DNA from: Zanthoxylum bungeanum
Taxonomy: Eukaryota; Streptophyta; Magnoliopsida; Sapindales; Rutaceae
Assembly: GCA_019454045.1 (NCBI GenBank)
Contig: SKCR01047777.1
Location: 42,127-106,126, forward strand
Length of the DNA: 64,000 nucleotides
Reading direction: 5' to 3'
Shown here one piece after another: positions 36,449 to 47,885 of this stretch. Positions within the stretch are counted from its first letter, which is position 1. Each line of letters starts with the position of its first letter. Position numbers and translations under genes: made by a program. The notes under the pieces are model-generated. The model had not been told where the DNA came from, searched no databases, and saw only the letters and a program-made list of their open reading frames with translations.

Positions 36449-38675
36449 GGGGACATTACATTTTGTTCATTTTAATCCGAAATTTTTCGAAACAATTTTG
36501 GATGATTCTAAATCATTAAAAATATGAATTTGACATGTCCTACACATTGAAATTCAAATTGCAACAAAAATTCCCAAAATATCATGCCTTGGCCGAGAGC
36601 CTCCTTAGTGGGGAAATTGTGCATTTTGCACTTTACATGTTCAAAACACATGAAGATGAAATCCAATCAACCCAATATTTTATATGCATCATATAAACAT
36701 CCATATACACCATATAAATGAAAAGCCCCAAATTTGGAAGTGGTCTTAAAACCTAATTTTTCAATTTCATTAAATTGGACAAATTAAACCAAATTAGTAA
36801 AATCCAATACTTCAATCATGTTTCTTCCATTACAATCAAGCCTCACCACAATGAAACAACTATAGAACAAATCTAGGTCATTTAAGAGTGGGTCAATAAC
36901 TCTAGATTAGCAACAAGTTTCTCAAACCATCAAAAGAAAGTTTACTAACTCATTAGTAACATTCTATGATTATTTATACATGCTCAACCCAATCCAAAAT
37001 TTCCATCATCCAAAAATACAAAGAATAAAGGATAGAAAAACATGAAAACATCACAAGATGAAGCCCACAACAAGATGAATATTTTTCTCTCTAATGGAAG
37101 GTTGGAAATACTTACTTAAATCCAAGTTTTTTTCTTTGTTTTTCTTTTCTTTTCTCAAGCTTCTTTGTCTTTCTTTTTAATGGAGTTTTTGATAAAGGTT
37201 TTGACTTAATGAAACCCTAAAAGAAACAAAATAATTTATACCAAAAATTTTAGCCCTTTGGCCGAAAATTGTATATGGCAAAATATCATGATATTGGTTT
37301 TTTGTTTCATTTAATTACAACTTGTCCACTTGGTAAATTGATCATTACACCTTTAATTAATAGTTCAAACAAGTCAACAATTGCAACTAAGTCATTAAAT
37401 AAAATATCATAACCTAAAATATTCATACTTTAATTAATTTAATCATTTAACAATTAATTAATTAATTAATTAAATACAAATATATTAAATATATGTATTA
37501 TATTTACAATAAATATCAAATACATATATATTTATGATATTAGTCAAATATCTCAATTTGACAATTAATTAATGTTTATTTGAATTAATCTAGTATTAAA
37601 TGCAAATACACAAAAATTAAGGAAATGACTATCGGGTCCTTACACATGAATTTTTCGTTTAACCTTTAAAAGACTTTATAAATAATCAATATTATTTATA
37701 AATGTTGCCCTAGTGCTCTACGAGTAAATTTCATTAGTGAGACTCTCTAGATTCAGGCATATCTGTCACGAAATCCAATTTCGTGTCCATAATTTATCCA
37801 CCCGTAAATTATGACGATCACAGATAAACTCGCTGAATCATACAGGTCGAGGTCATGGAAAATGTATAATTCCTCCATCACAGGTATCCGGATATATCCC
37901 AGAGATATAGATGTAAACGTCAAATCTCTATAAGGATTATCTCGTCGACGTCTCTATTAGCAATCTCAAAAATAACATTTAGAACTGGCTTCTAAATTGT
38001 ACCACGGTCCCATAGTTTTTATCTGATTGCTAATCATATGGACTACCTATGCTCTGATACACAGAATTGACGGATCCTATCTCGATACACACAGGACACC
38101 TTGAGGATCTATCCACACCCAACGAACAGGCGGAGGTCTGATCTAAATAGATCGGTGACGTGACTGCCATCTAAGTGTGGAAGATGTTTCATGTGCCCAC
38201 AGTCGTATCTCAAGTCGAAGAATCACAAGTGATACTCAACCCGATAAGATTCTTATTGACATTGGTATACCATCCATTAACAATCTTCGGTGAGTCGTTC
38301 AGTGTTTATCTGCTATAAACACCTACATGTCTATACTAGTCTCCAAGACTTATGGTTCATTGAGAAACCACTGGAATCATATATTCCAGTATACGACATG
38401 TACCGGTCTCAACGGGTTTACTATACTGACCAAGTAGTGCAAACCTTGACCAGGAACTGTCTAAGAATGACAACGTCATGATACAACTCAATGTCAGTTG
38501 CGACGCTTTTGCAACAGCATCATGACTAGTCATTCCAAGGTCATTACGTCTTTACCATATTAAAAGATATCTTATATTATAAAAACTGCATATATTATTA
38601 ATAATAATAACGTTTTACAGAAGTATTCTCAAAGAAAAACAATCGGGAATTGGCGCTCTGAGCACAACCCCAACA
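36449..38675 (-). mobile_element. solo LTR of Ty1/copia type (copia 5), with flanking deletion
   Basis: On the minus strand it begins TGTTGGGGTTGTGCTCAGAG at 38675, sharing its start and blocks with the other copia LTRs. LTR A shows the uninterrupted sequence on both sides. The left edge lacks about 30 bp of LTR end and the flanking gypsy LTR has lost about 225 bp, so no target duplication remains. No PBS or coding region is attached. Confidence 0.8.
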
Positions 38676-38865
38676 CTTATAGCCAAAACATAATTCTTTT
38701 ACGCGTATAACGATATAAATAGGATCGCACAATCGGTTCTCGAAACCACGCGTTTTACAACGGGAAGAAACTTCATGAAAAATTATTCCAACCTATTTTC
38801 AAACACATAAAGTCTTATTTCTGAATATCATTCTGTTCTAAATTCTAAACTTCAATTCAGAAAGC

Positions 38866-39105
38866 ATAAACAAAAAATATAACATGTCATACAAGCTTGA
38901 AAATATGGCCTGAATGTGTGGCATGAATTGTTACATGAAAAACATGATGCGAGAACTCGACATTAGTGTTTAAATTTAAGCTACTCTACAAGCCCTATTA
39001 TTCATGTTTATGTCGTGATATGCTCGAGACATGATAGAGTGACATTATGGATATGATTCTAACTTAATGTGTCATGTTATGAACATATATATATATATAT
39101 ATATG

Positions 39106-39174
<69 letters not shown>

Positions 39175-39919
39175 TGTTGTGTGTTCATAACATGAAACTT
39201 ATGCATTGATAAACCAAACCACACAAACTCGTGGCTTTAAACAATCCAAAGTCGTTGTGATTTGGACCTAACCTACTCCATGCATGAATCGTTAGCTGAT
39301 GATCTCCAGACTACCACCAGTGAGCTCCCCCCTTGCGATCAAGGTGCCCACAGAAGAGGTCACGGATGAATAATCTCCCTCATAGCCTTAGATTTTAAGT
39401 TGTATTTTTTGTTGTTTGAAAACAATGCGATATTAAAGCAAGTTTTTTTTTTTTTTATTGGCTCTATTTTACTTTGATGAATGAATACTTATTTTGTTTG
39501 AAGTCTTTGCTCAACGAATGTCACTTTGGTTTATGTTACTATGTGATAAATACTCTATGTCACTTAGCGTTGTCATGTTCCACGTTGTTTTATGTAGCTA
39601 TGTTATGTTGTTGTTTTTTCGTGCCCTAATACTTAGTAGATTTTTCAAATTTTAAGGCATTTGATGCAAGCTAACTTGGCCATCAAGGTAAATCAAACTT
39701 AATTGATCTCAAGTATTTGACCACGCTTAAAGTAATTTTAGGCCAAACCACTATGTCACATGTCGGATAAATTTCGATATTCGAGTCACATATTTTACCT
39801 TTTGTCGAGATCGCTATGTAGCAAGAAATTTAAAAGTTATGACAAGTATGAAAGATTTAAGTGTATTTATTTAATGTTAGACTACGGCCTCAATACAGCT
39901 CGTCATTACAAAATATCGC
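38866..39919. other. unassigned repeat-like region with compound microsatellite
   Basis: Non-coding. It includes (AT)n(GT)n at 39085-39180, a C-rich patch at 39327-39335 and long T runs (39436-39449). It lies beyond the stop codon of the Tat integrase (39920-39922), where a 3' UTR and 3' LTR would be expected, but I see no copy of the 5' LTR at 53700-54330. The 3' LTR therefore appears to be lost. Confidence 0.5.
39072..39195. repeat. 14-bp perfect inverted repeat around (AT)n(GT)n
   Basis: TCATGTTATGAACA (39072-39085) and TGTTCATAACATGA (39182-39195) are exact reverse complements, with only AT, GT and related dinucleotides between them. Confidence 0.9.
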
Positions 39920-40370
39920 TTAAACATAACAACGTCGCATGTGTTTCACGTTCCACGCATGGACAATGCAAGCATCATCCATGTTCGACAAGTAGTATGC
40001 CTCATTTCCCAAGTCTCGATGAATCATGTAACGCCCTTCCCAATTCGGACCGAGGGCCCCCTCACGGGCACTTGGAAGAACCAACCTCAAAACCATGTCG
40101 CCTTCCTCAAATGACTGTATTTTAACTCATTTATTATAGAACCTAACGACCATTCATCAATAAGTGGCCTCTCGTACTCGAGCTTCTTCCCTCTTTTCAT
40201 CAACTAGGTCCATGTTTGCTATGAGTAGGTCTCTATTTTATCCTTGGTAGATATAAGCTCCTCTAAAAGATGGCACCTCAAATTCCATGAGGATCAATAC
40301 CTTTGAGCCATAGACGTGCGAGAATAGAGTTTCCCCGATCGTTATTCGTGTCGTGGTCATGTGATGAGGC
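39920..40370 (-). pseudogene. Tat-1 integrase, C-terminal part
   Basis: On the minus strand one frame reads ITIGETLFSHVYGS (40345-40304), DEKREEARVREATY (about 40205-40165), SFEEGDMVLRLVLPS and ALGPNWEGRYMIHRDLGNEA, ending WNVKHMRRCYV and TAA at 39922-39920. This is the Tat integrase C-terminus with its GPNWEG-type block. Stops occur at about 40250, 40163 and 40140. It breaks at about 40370 where a plus-strand insert begins. Confidence 0.85.
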
Positions 40371-41104
40371 CCAATATACAAAAGAGCAGGCCACTACCTT
40401 GCACGTGCCAAATGGTCCAATCACTAGATCTCATGCTAAGAGGATCCAGAAAGCAATGTATGGGCTAGTTTATAGGGTCATATCTGATTATTCACAAACC
40501 CAAGTTCGAGTCGCTACTACACTGCATATAAGCTTGAAGATGGAAGATCCTATGGTGGGGAACCTCATTCAGGCTGTGGAGCATCATGAAGCCTAATATT
40601 TAGGCCTACCTTAGCACATTTATTTTTTTAATTATTGTTATTTACTTGGGCTATGTTTTGAAACAACTATTCTATTGGTATTAACGTGACAATTATGGTT
40701 TATTATTTTTGTTTGGGATTTAGGTTAAGCATAGATGGGTGTGCATGTGGGGTTAGCCTAGGTTAGTTTAGGATACACGCCTATTGGCATGTGGTAGTTT
40801 CGTCATTTCATATATTTGGGTTTAAGGTTTTGGTTAAGTCTCCTTATAAAATACGGACTTTGGTTCTGTTTTGAACAACTTATCTTTGAAATAAAACTTA
40901 TTATTTTCATGAGCTTGTAAGAAGCCCTCGATTTGTTCTCATCAAATTTAACTTATCAAAGTTTAGCTAACCTTTTGTGACTTCTCCATTAGAACTCTAG
41001 GTTTCTGTTGCGTATTTTTCAGAGGTTTAAAGTTTCAACCGAACTGTTTCTTGGATTTCTTGGCGAAGTCTTCAATATTGTGTGGGTTTGCTTGGCTTGC
41101 TCCA
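40371..41104 (+). mobile_element. 3' end fragment of another Ty3/gypsy element
   Basis: A plus-strand insert within the Tat-1 integrase. It opens mid-frame with HVPNGPITRSHAKRIQKAMY (40400-40459) and ends with a stop at about 40594-40596. The GPITR-x2-AK block is common near the C-terminus of plant gypsy polyproteins. The remaining 500 bp are non-coding, with a TATA-like TATAAAATA near 40845, and may be UTR plus LTR. No duplicate LTR or clean target duplication was seen, so the ends are approximate. Confidence 0.55.
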
Positions 41105-41264
41105 AGCGGGTTCTCATCATCCTATATGCTTATAACACCTTGGGCAGCTCCTGAGCCTATTGCCTATTCTTATCAATGAGCTTGCTTTTCAGGTTCTGCT
41201 TGATTATCTTGTCGATCGCTTCGATCTGACTATTGGTCTATGGATGGCTAACTGAGGATGAACT
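41105..41264 (-). pseudogene. Tat-1 integrase, middle part
   Basis: Minus-strand reading gives SHPXTNSQIEAIDKIIKQNL-type integrase core sequence and AQELPKVLXAYR, which leads into the part left of 40370. It is flanked by two insertions. Stops replace two conserved positions. The GAACT at 41260-41264 is one copy of the target duplication of the adjacent solo LTR. Confidence 0.8.
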
Positions 41265-43096
41265 TGACCGGCGTAATCACACACGTATAACGCAAGCGCA
41301 CATATCATTCAAGTAGTATAAAATGTATCGATCCCACGAGTACTTAATACCTAAGCTATTAATTTATGAAGACAAATGTTTACAAGTATCTAATAGATTG
41401 ATTGTTTGATTGGATGGTGACTTTAAACTAAAGGCGAGTAAATAAAACAGTGCGAAAGTAAATTAAGGGAAAATTCAATATTATGAAACTATCCAGGGTT
41501 GTGAATCCTTCCAATATCTTTTAAGATGAAGTGATTATCTCATGTTTGTGTAATATAATGTTTACTAACCTGGAACACGAAAGTATGCAAAAGCCTATGT
41601 CGATGGTCAGATGTAAATACTCAGTGTAACCCAATTAATCATATGTCTATGTTAACCAAGTTACCTGAATTCATTAAGAATAAGTCTCAATTATGGCTAC
41701 CTCCCTCCGCCCGACATGTATATGTCTATCCTGTAAGGAAATCTATTAAAGGGTTATCTATCCTCAAGGAAATCTATTAAGTCTAAGGCTGAAACCTAAA
41801 ATTCCTTTGTCAAGTTTATTTTAAGTTTACCAAATCAATTTTATTAATGGATAGTTAACAAGAAGCATTAAGCTTAAGACTTAATAAATAAACATTTATA
41901 TTACCCAAACTATAAAATAACCCCTTATAAACCGGTGATATTGGATTTCATCACAACCCCAGATAACAGGTTTAGTTACGACACATATCTAAGGCTAGTA
42001 AAAGCTTAAATAAAATAAATGACATAAAGTAAACGCTGGAAATTAAAAACGTAAATAAAACAATAAAGAAATTGATGGGGTTAGAGGATCCACTTTTATT
42101 ACTTTTATTTTATATATCTTCCTTATTATAACATATTAACTTTGCATGATAATTACCAACCGACCATATAGGTGTATCCTGATTAAGTCAAATTTATAAT
42201 TAATTCCAACCGACCATAAAGGCGGTATCCAATTTAGTCATGTTAAAATTAATTTAATTAAGTCCAACCGACCATAAAGGCGGTATCCCATTAAGTCTGG
42301 TTTTAAATAGTTTATATATATTATATTAAGGGAGATTAATCTAAATATTTGTGATAAAAAACTTAACCTTTAACCCCAGCAGAGAGAGTTACCTCCTCAT
42401 GCTAAAAAAATAAAATAAAGACTGAAAGTAAATAAAAGAAAATACTATTGCGTAAAGTAAATAAAATTAAATATAGAAATCTGTAAATAAACAAACAAGA
42501 TACAATCTTCTTAGTATTCTTAAGGAATTCCTTAGAAGAAAGTATGAGTTTACAACTGAAATTCGGCCTCAATTTATAAGGAAATTTTGTGCCTCCGCGT
42601 CGCGATGCGTCATTGATATTGGACGCGTGGCACGGGCTTCACGGAGATGGTGACACGTAGCGTCGGCAGATTTATTAGCTGAATTATTGGCTTGGCGTCG
42701 CGACGTATAAAAGTATGCTCGTCGCGACGCTGACGTCAGCATGACATAAGCAATGACATGTTTCAATGATGAGTGTCGGCAGCATGTGATGGTGACACGT
42801 GTCCGACGCACGTTAGCAGTCTCCGGCGCACTTTAGCAATCTCTGGCGCATGTTAGCAGACGGCGCATTTTAGCACGGCATATTTTAGCAAACGGCGCAT
42901 TTTAGCAGGAAATTTATATTTTTTCCTTTTTGTCTGTTTTCTGCTGTTTAGGCCCCGAATTACCTCTAGAGAGTCCTGTTATTTTATTTATCTACAAAAT
43001 ACCATAAAATACATCAAAATATTCATAAAAATCAAGAAACTATACAAAATATTAAGTCAATGGAGTGGGAAATAGTGATCTATTTACCACTCATCG
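41265..43096 (-). mobile_element. solo LTR of the Tat/Athila-like family (copy 3)
   Basis: An 1,832-bp insertion starting TGACCGGCG and ending ACTCATCG, with a perfect 5-bp duplication GAACT at 41260-41264 and 43097-43101. It is homologous to copies 1 and 2. It interrupts the Tat-1 integrase, which continues on both sides. It holds three minisatellite units (42158-42288) and three CGTCGCGAYG motifs (42597-42730), plus a series of GGCGCATTTTAGCA repeats at 42830-42910. The terminal A is mutated to G at 43096. Confidence 0.9.
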
Positions 43097-43834
43097 GAAC
43101 TCTTCATAATACTCAGTTGCTCGCAATAGCGTCTGAATCGCTTACTGTCAAAATGGGTCCCGTTGTCAGTCATTACCTGCCGTGGTATCTTAAACCTATT
43201 AATTCTATTGGACAACGTGAATTTTTCAATTTTTATGGTGGAGATCCCAATCAGTGATTCTGACTCTACCCACTTTATGAAATAGTATATCGCGACAATT
43301 GCATATTTACAATTTCCATAATTTGTAGGTAGAAGACCGATCAAATCCAAGCCTCATATAGTGAACGATCACAGGCTCACTATTGATCATAGATAAACGG
43401 GCAGAGCCCGTGGGACTTTGGCCAAGGGCTGGCACTTTTCCTATTTTCTCACTATTCAGCGCATCTTGCTTCACCATGTGCTTCACATGGGCCAGTAGAA
43501 ACCTTATCGCAAAACTTTGTGGGCTAAAGGAAAGCCCTATGACGTGGTTCCCACAGTGGCCATAGTTGATGTCACGAAGGTCTCTAGTTGTGTCCTCTCC
43601 ATCGATATATCGTAAGAGCGGGGTTGCAAACCCTCTCTTGTAAAGTCGATCATCGTAAATGCAATACCTTGTAGCTTGTATGCGAAGTCTTCTGACATCA
43701 TTTTTATCCCGATGATCAGTACCACTTTCCAAGTATGACACTGTGGGACTCATCCAAAAGTTGAGAGATAGTTGGATGGCCATCACCAGCTCGCTCCTTT
43801 TAATGCTAGGTTTTTTCACAAGCTCGATCGACAT
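43097..43834 (-). pseudogene. Tat-1 integrase, zinc-binding and core part
   Basis: 43084-43350 reads the integrase core: MDLIGLLP (first catalytic Asp), KYAIVAIYYFIKWVESE and RQVMTDNGTHFDSKRF (second Asp in TDNG). 43350-43834 covers the N-terminal zinc-binding region; GHCGNHVIG (about 43567-43541) and HVKHMVKQD are seen. Two overlapping frames between 43307 and 43834 show at least two frameshifts. Its role would be cDNA integration. Confidence 0.85.
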
Positions 43835-44652
43835 ATTCTTTAGCAGCTTCTATCCAGGGATTTCACTAACCAGGCTAAAGCGTCTGCATGATAGTTCTGA
43901 GCTCGTGGCACTTAGTGGATTTCATAATGTGACAAGTTCCTAAGAATATTCCAGGCCTGCTTGAGATAAGTTGTCATCTCCTTATCACGAACTTGGATTT
44001 GCCATTAAATTGATGGACGACCAATTATGAGTCACTGTAGACTTTAAGATTCTAGATGCGTAGCTCTGTGGAATCAACTGTATGCGTTTGGGTGAAAATT
44101 CATGGGTTTGGTATAATGAAATAATCCCAACCCCACTAGAAGTGCCTCATATTCCACCTCATTTTCGGAGGTTATGAAACCGAAGCGAAGAGTTTACTGC
44201 ACCTCATGCTTTTTAAGGCTTATCAATATAATGTATGCTCCTGTTTTTTCATCTGTCGATGACCCATCAACTAAAAACTCCAAAGAATGAGTGTCGTTTC
44301 CCTCTTCAGGTTGTTCTTCAGACATCTCACAAGATCGCTCGGCCAGGGCCGAAAATACAATGATGAAGTCAACTAGAGCCTGGCCTTTTATCGTTGACCA
44401 TGGCTTGTACTCGATCTCATACTGGGCAAGCTCCACGGACCACTTGAGTAGTCATCTCCAGGTGTCTGGATTCTACAACACATGCATTAATGGGTAGCTT
44501 GTCAACACCTGAATGTTATGCTCCTAAAAGTAAGGCTGTAGTTTTTTGGACGCGACGACTAAGCAATAGATGAGCTTGTCCATCTGCAGGTACCTCGTTT
44601 CAGTGTCCAGTAACTGCTAGCTCATATAGTAAATGAATCGATGAATCTTTCT
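43835..44652 (-). pseudogene. Tat-1 RNase H region
   Basis: The 44194-44436 frame carries ELAQYEIEYKPWSTIKGQAL and DFI, then LEFLVDGSSTDEKTGAYIIL, the junction between the pol RNase H and the additional RNase H seen in Tat elements (Asp of the VDGSS motif). Toward 44652 it connects with RFIYYMS and the RT part beyond 49931, with the nested LTR element between. Stops and frameshifts are frequent. Confidence 0.8.
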
Positions 44653-44657
44653 TCCTC

Positions 44658-45315
44658 TGTTTGGACCAAATTTGGTCCAGGGGTAGTTTCGTCATTTTAC
44701 TTCAGACCCAATACTGGACGCACCCCTGAAGCCTCCTAATCAAACCCCAAAGACATAATGTTGGCCCAGGCCCGATGAACACCAACACCCATAACTGAAG
44801 GACCATCCAGAGGCCGGCCCACGTAACGCCTAAGTTCATAAACACCATTTATAACTCGACCATTTTCAATCTCCATAACTGTTATGATTATGACTGTCCA
44901 TAACTGCTTCTTAAATGATTCGATCGTTACAAGCATCTAAAACGTATGACAATTAAAGATACAGGATTCCCACCTGAAATGGCCTATAAAGAGGAACCAA
45001 AATCCCCACAGACGGTGGGGAGCTCACATAATGATAGCCCAGTACTACTCTCTCTCTCTCTCATAGCTCTCTAAACTCTTATTCTTACCACCCTCACGGT
45101 ACCCTACAGAGTTTAAGGTAGCATCTAACCTTGCCCTCTCCATATATAACTTTCTTTAGTCCCTTTACTGACTTGGGCGTCGGAGTGCCCCCGGTACCCA
45201 CCACACCGGTGGGTAGTCTACTCCCGCTCACTCTACATTTGTTTTGCAGGATCGCCAGTGCCCCCATCTCAACGAAATCTCGATTGTGGACCTCGGGTGA
45301 AAACCAGTGTCTACA
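44658..45315 (+). mobile_element. 5' LTR of the non-autonomous element
   Basis: TG..CA termini (TGTTTGGACC to GTGTCTACA). A TATA-like CCTATAAAGAGG at 44981-44992 probably drives transcription, followed by a CT-rich run (45051-45065) that is shorter in the 3' LTR. Confidence 0.92.
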
Positions 45316-45316
45316 A

Positions 45317-45337
45317 TTTGGCGCCCACCGTGGGGCC
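45317..45337 (+). promoter_or_regulatory. primer-binding site of the non-autonomous element
   Basis: GGCGCCCACCGTGGGGCC with preceding TTT begins one base after the LTR end. This PBS form is common in plant Tat-type gypsy elements. Confidence 0.85.
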
Positions 45338-46605
45338 CAGGCGATTCAAAACATGTAAAGATCTCTCCATCTACGGTCCTATCAATCGACATAAGAATAC
45401 CCTCTTTTTCCCCAGCATATTCAATCAACCAAGAAATATGCTCCATAATTGTCATCTATTCGAGACTGCCTAGGATGGTCATCATCTACTCTAGATGGCA
45501 TATCGTTTCCTTCAGACTACGTAAGAGGATTGATGTCATTTCCAGACTATGTGAAAGAATTGTTACCTTCTTCAGACGATGATAAGAAGATTCACATCTC
45601 CTTCAGAAGACATAAATGAATTGTCATCAAATTCAGACTATATTCGACCAGAGTCCCGTGGACCAACATCTGGAACAAGATGCATCCTTTCAATGGAGCT
45701 ATTCTCCTTACCATTCACCTCATATGATGGAGTAATGTACTTGGCATAAGGATTGTCTCGGTCGACAGTACCCGGGTGAAGGCTGGGCGTGGACATCCCT
45801 ATCAACCTTACCAGGCTTTCTTGGGTCCAGTCGACTGCTCATAAAGGCGTAGTGGCGCGCTGCTTGAGCTAATTGGTATCTTGCACAAAAGAAAATAAGA
45901 AGGGAGCAAAACGAGCCAGAACTCAGCCCAGCAGCGCACCAGACCAACCTAAAAGCTTGCAGTGCCAACCCAAAAAAAAAAAAAAAAAAAAAAATTTTGA
46001 TGTCCCAACAATTCCAACACAAACTGTCCAGCCCATAAAGAACAGCCCAAAGTCGATCCTCATTTTCAAGCAGGCTCAAAATCAGCCAGCCCAAGAGAAG
46101 AAAAAATAGTTTAATCAAAAGCCCAACAAGACAGCCTAGTAAGCCGAAACTTCAACAACAAAGAGGAATCCCACATCGCCTGTTGTAGGGCCACGCCCAA
46201 ACTCAGTAACCAGAAGCCGAGACTGCGTAGTAAGAGATGTAACAGTCCTCAAGCATTTTCCATCATTCAGCCTGTCGGTTAACTCCTTGGGGACAAACCA
46301 TCTCATATGCATAAATATCACACGACTGCAACACATGCTGCACCCTTTCATATAGGAAGAGACAAATCATGCATGGTCTAGCCAACGTGCATGCACCCAG
46401 ACAATATGCATTCGTCCAGTCGACATGCATGAGTCAAGCAACGTGAATGTCACGCAACCGACATGCGTGCATCCAGCAACGTGAATATCCTCCCACAGAT
46501 GAGCTTGAATCCAGTGAAGAGAATATGCTCCAGTCGACGAACGTGAATCCAATAACTTGCATGGTTCCAGCCGACAAGCATGCAGCTAACATGAATGTCT
46601 TTCAG
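45338..46605 (+). other. 5' interior of the non-autonomous element, no recognisable coding
   Basis: Contains repeated TTCAGACTA-type words (45500-45645), an A-run at 45972-45994, many AGCCCA words (45920-46140) and a repeat patch at 46380-46600 with variants of CCAGTCGACATGCATG and CAGCAACGTGAAT. I find no convincing protein. Confidence 0.5.
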
Positions 46606-47080
46606 CCTACATGAAAGGTACATATATCAGTAGTTGGGTAAGACAAGATGATATTATCGTGGATCACTAATGATTCATCCCCAGCAACTGTAAAAAAAGA
46701 AAGGGGCACATCTCTTGGAGTTTTTCTTTTGATGGAAAACGTCTTCATACAACTATTTATAGTTATTGACCCATTGAAGCCCAATATTGTTTATTATTAT
46801 CGATGCGGCCCAGACACGGCCCAAGAGCGTAGCTTTAAAAACGCCTCTTGTTCGTCTTCTAATCAAGTTTGAAGTCGTAGGTGATCTTGGACAAATCAAC
46901 TGGTCAAACTCAACCTTGTAGCACATTGCAAAATTAAATTACCACATCTTAATACTGCCAGGAGACTTATCGTATGCCGATTTCGATCAACCTCATTGGG
47001 ATCCAGTCGGTCGCATGGTTGAGCCATTGGCTAACCAACGGCCCTTGATGGTGACTCAAGGGAACCACGAGATCGGAAAG
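46606..47080 (+). pseudogene. captured fragment of a plant purple acid phosphatase gene
   Basis: About 158 codons of a plant purple acid phosphatase (PAP), a secreted or vacuolar metallophosphoesterase that releases phosphate from organic esters. Visible in order are KVHISVVG (46615-46638), KMILSWITNDSSPATVK (46645-46695), VIDPLKPNIVYYYRC (46766-46810, N-terminal fibronectin-like domain end), then the metal-binding motifs GDLG (46881-46892), GDLSY (46961-46975) and GNHE (47060-47071). The later motifs (VxxH, GHxH) are missing. Disablements are TGA at 46612, TAA at 46639, a frameshift near 46858 and a TAG in STL-x-HIAKL. No intron interrupts it, so it came either from one exon-rich stretch or from a spliced RNA. 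It sits inside a retrotransposon, so it is transduplicated, not a resident gene. Confidence 0.88.
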
Positions 47081-47793
47081 CTATATATAAATCCATAATG
47101 ACTTGTCATCAAAGAGACCAGCTGGCGTATCTGCTGCAACACGTGAAGCTACATCCTTCGTCGAGTGATCAATTCATTGGCAGGCAGAAATGTGTTTGAG
47201 AAGTAATCTGGTAAGTGGACAAACTAAGCGAATGTGACAAACAAATTCCGACGCTCATCAGGCCCAACAGGCCCAATTTCTTTTTACAGCACGAGACGAC
47301 ACATCCCAGCAGACTCCTTCACTTCGGCATCCAAACTCAGGCGACATACACAAAATTCCACAGTTGTGACAATGGTAAATTTGTTAAAAATTCCAAACGA
47401 CCTGGATGTCGTTCATAAATTATATCTCCTACAAAAGGCAGTATTATTAATGTCTTGGGCGGTCGACACAAAAAGTACATTTTCATAAAGAACTTATCTT
47501 GGCTTCGATTCTATAATGTGGACATATTGGAAGGCCATTCGTTGCCCATAAGACCTCATCCCCAAGTCACAGATGTTCCAACTATGGAGGAATGACCGGT
47601 TATCAGATTCATTCGACACTACATGAGAGAAGGCTTGGCTTGAGGCAAATGTCCCATTCAACATGACATGGAAAGATTATCATATTCTCCATATGACTAG
47701 ATAAATTGTCGTCTCATCCATAATACATGGATGGATTGCCACCAACTGTGGAATCAATTCGACCATAAACCTATATTGACCTTTGTCAAAGTC

Positions 47794-47797
<4 letters not shown>
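47081..47797 (+). other. interior of the non-autonomous element downstream of the PAP fragment
   Basis: No recognisable coding. A frame at 47234-47488 gives an 84-residue peptide without known motifs; it could come from another captured gene, but I cannot support that. Confidence 0.4.

Positions 47798-47832
<35 letters not shown>
47798..47832 (+). repeat. A35 tract between imperfect direct repeats
   Basis: Thirty-five A residues lie between TTGACCTTTGTCAAAGTC (47776-47793) and TTGACCTTTGTCAGGTC (47841-47857). Confidence 0.9.
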
Positions 47833-47837
<5 letters not shown>

Positions 47838-47885
47838 ATTGACCTTTGTCAGGTCTAGTAGTAGTGACCTTTTTTGGACCTTTAT

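Larger units (their letters stand above)
33246..38865 (-). mobile_element. 5' LTR (LTR B) of chromovirus-like element 3, interrupted and truncated
   Basis: It starts TGTAATACACC and aligns with LTR A up to 38865, where it lacks the last 35 bp of LTR A. It is interrupted by the copia LTR at 36449-38675, and that event removed about 225 bp that LTR A retains (about 30780-31005). A GC-rich hairpin lies at 36294-36327 (CGCCGACCACC / GGTGGTCGGCG). The two LTRs differ at many sites, so the insertion is not recent. Confidence 0.82.

Noticed and set aside
35804..36527. Several frames in the GC-rich part of LTR B
   Set aside because: They lie inside a non-coding LTR. The sibling LTR A does not preserve them, and they overlap on both strands.
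46606..47080. A resident phosphatase gene
   Set aside because: It lacks the last metal-binding motifs, has three stops and a frameshift, and lies between LTRs of one element.
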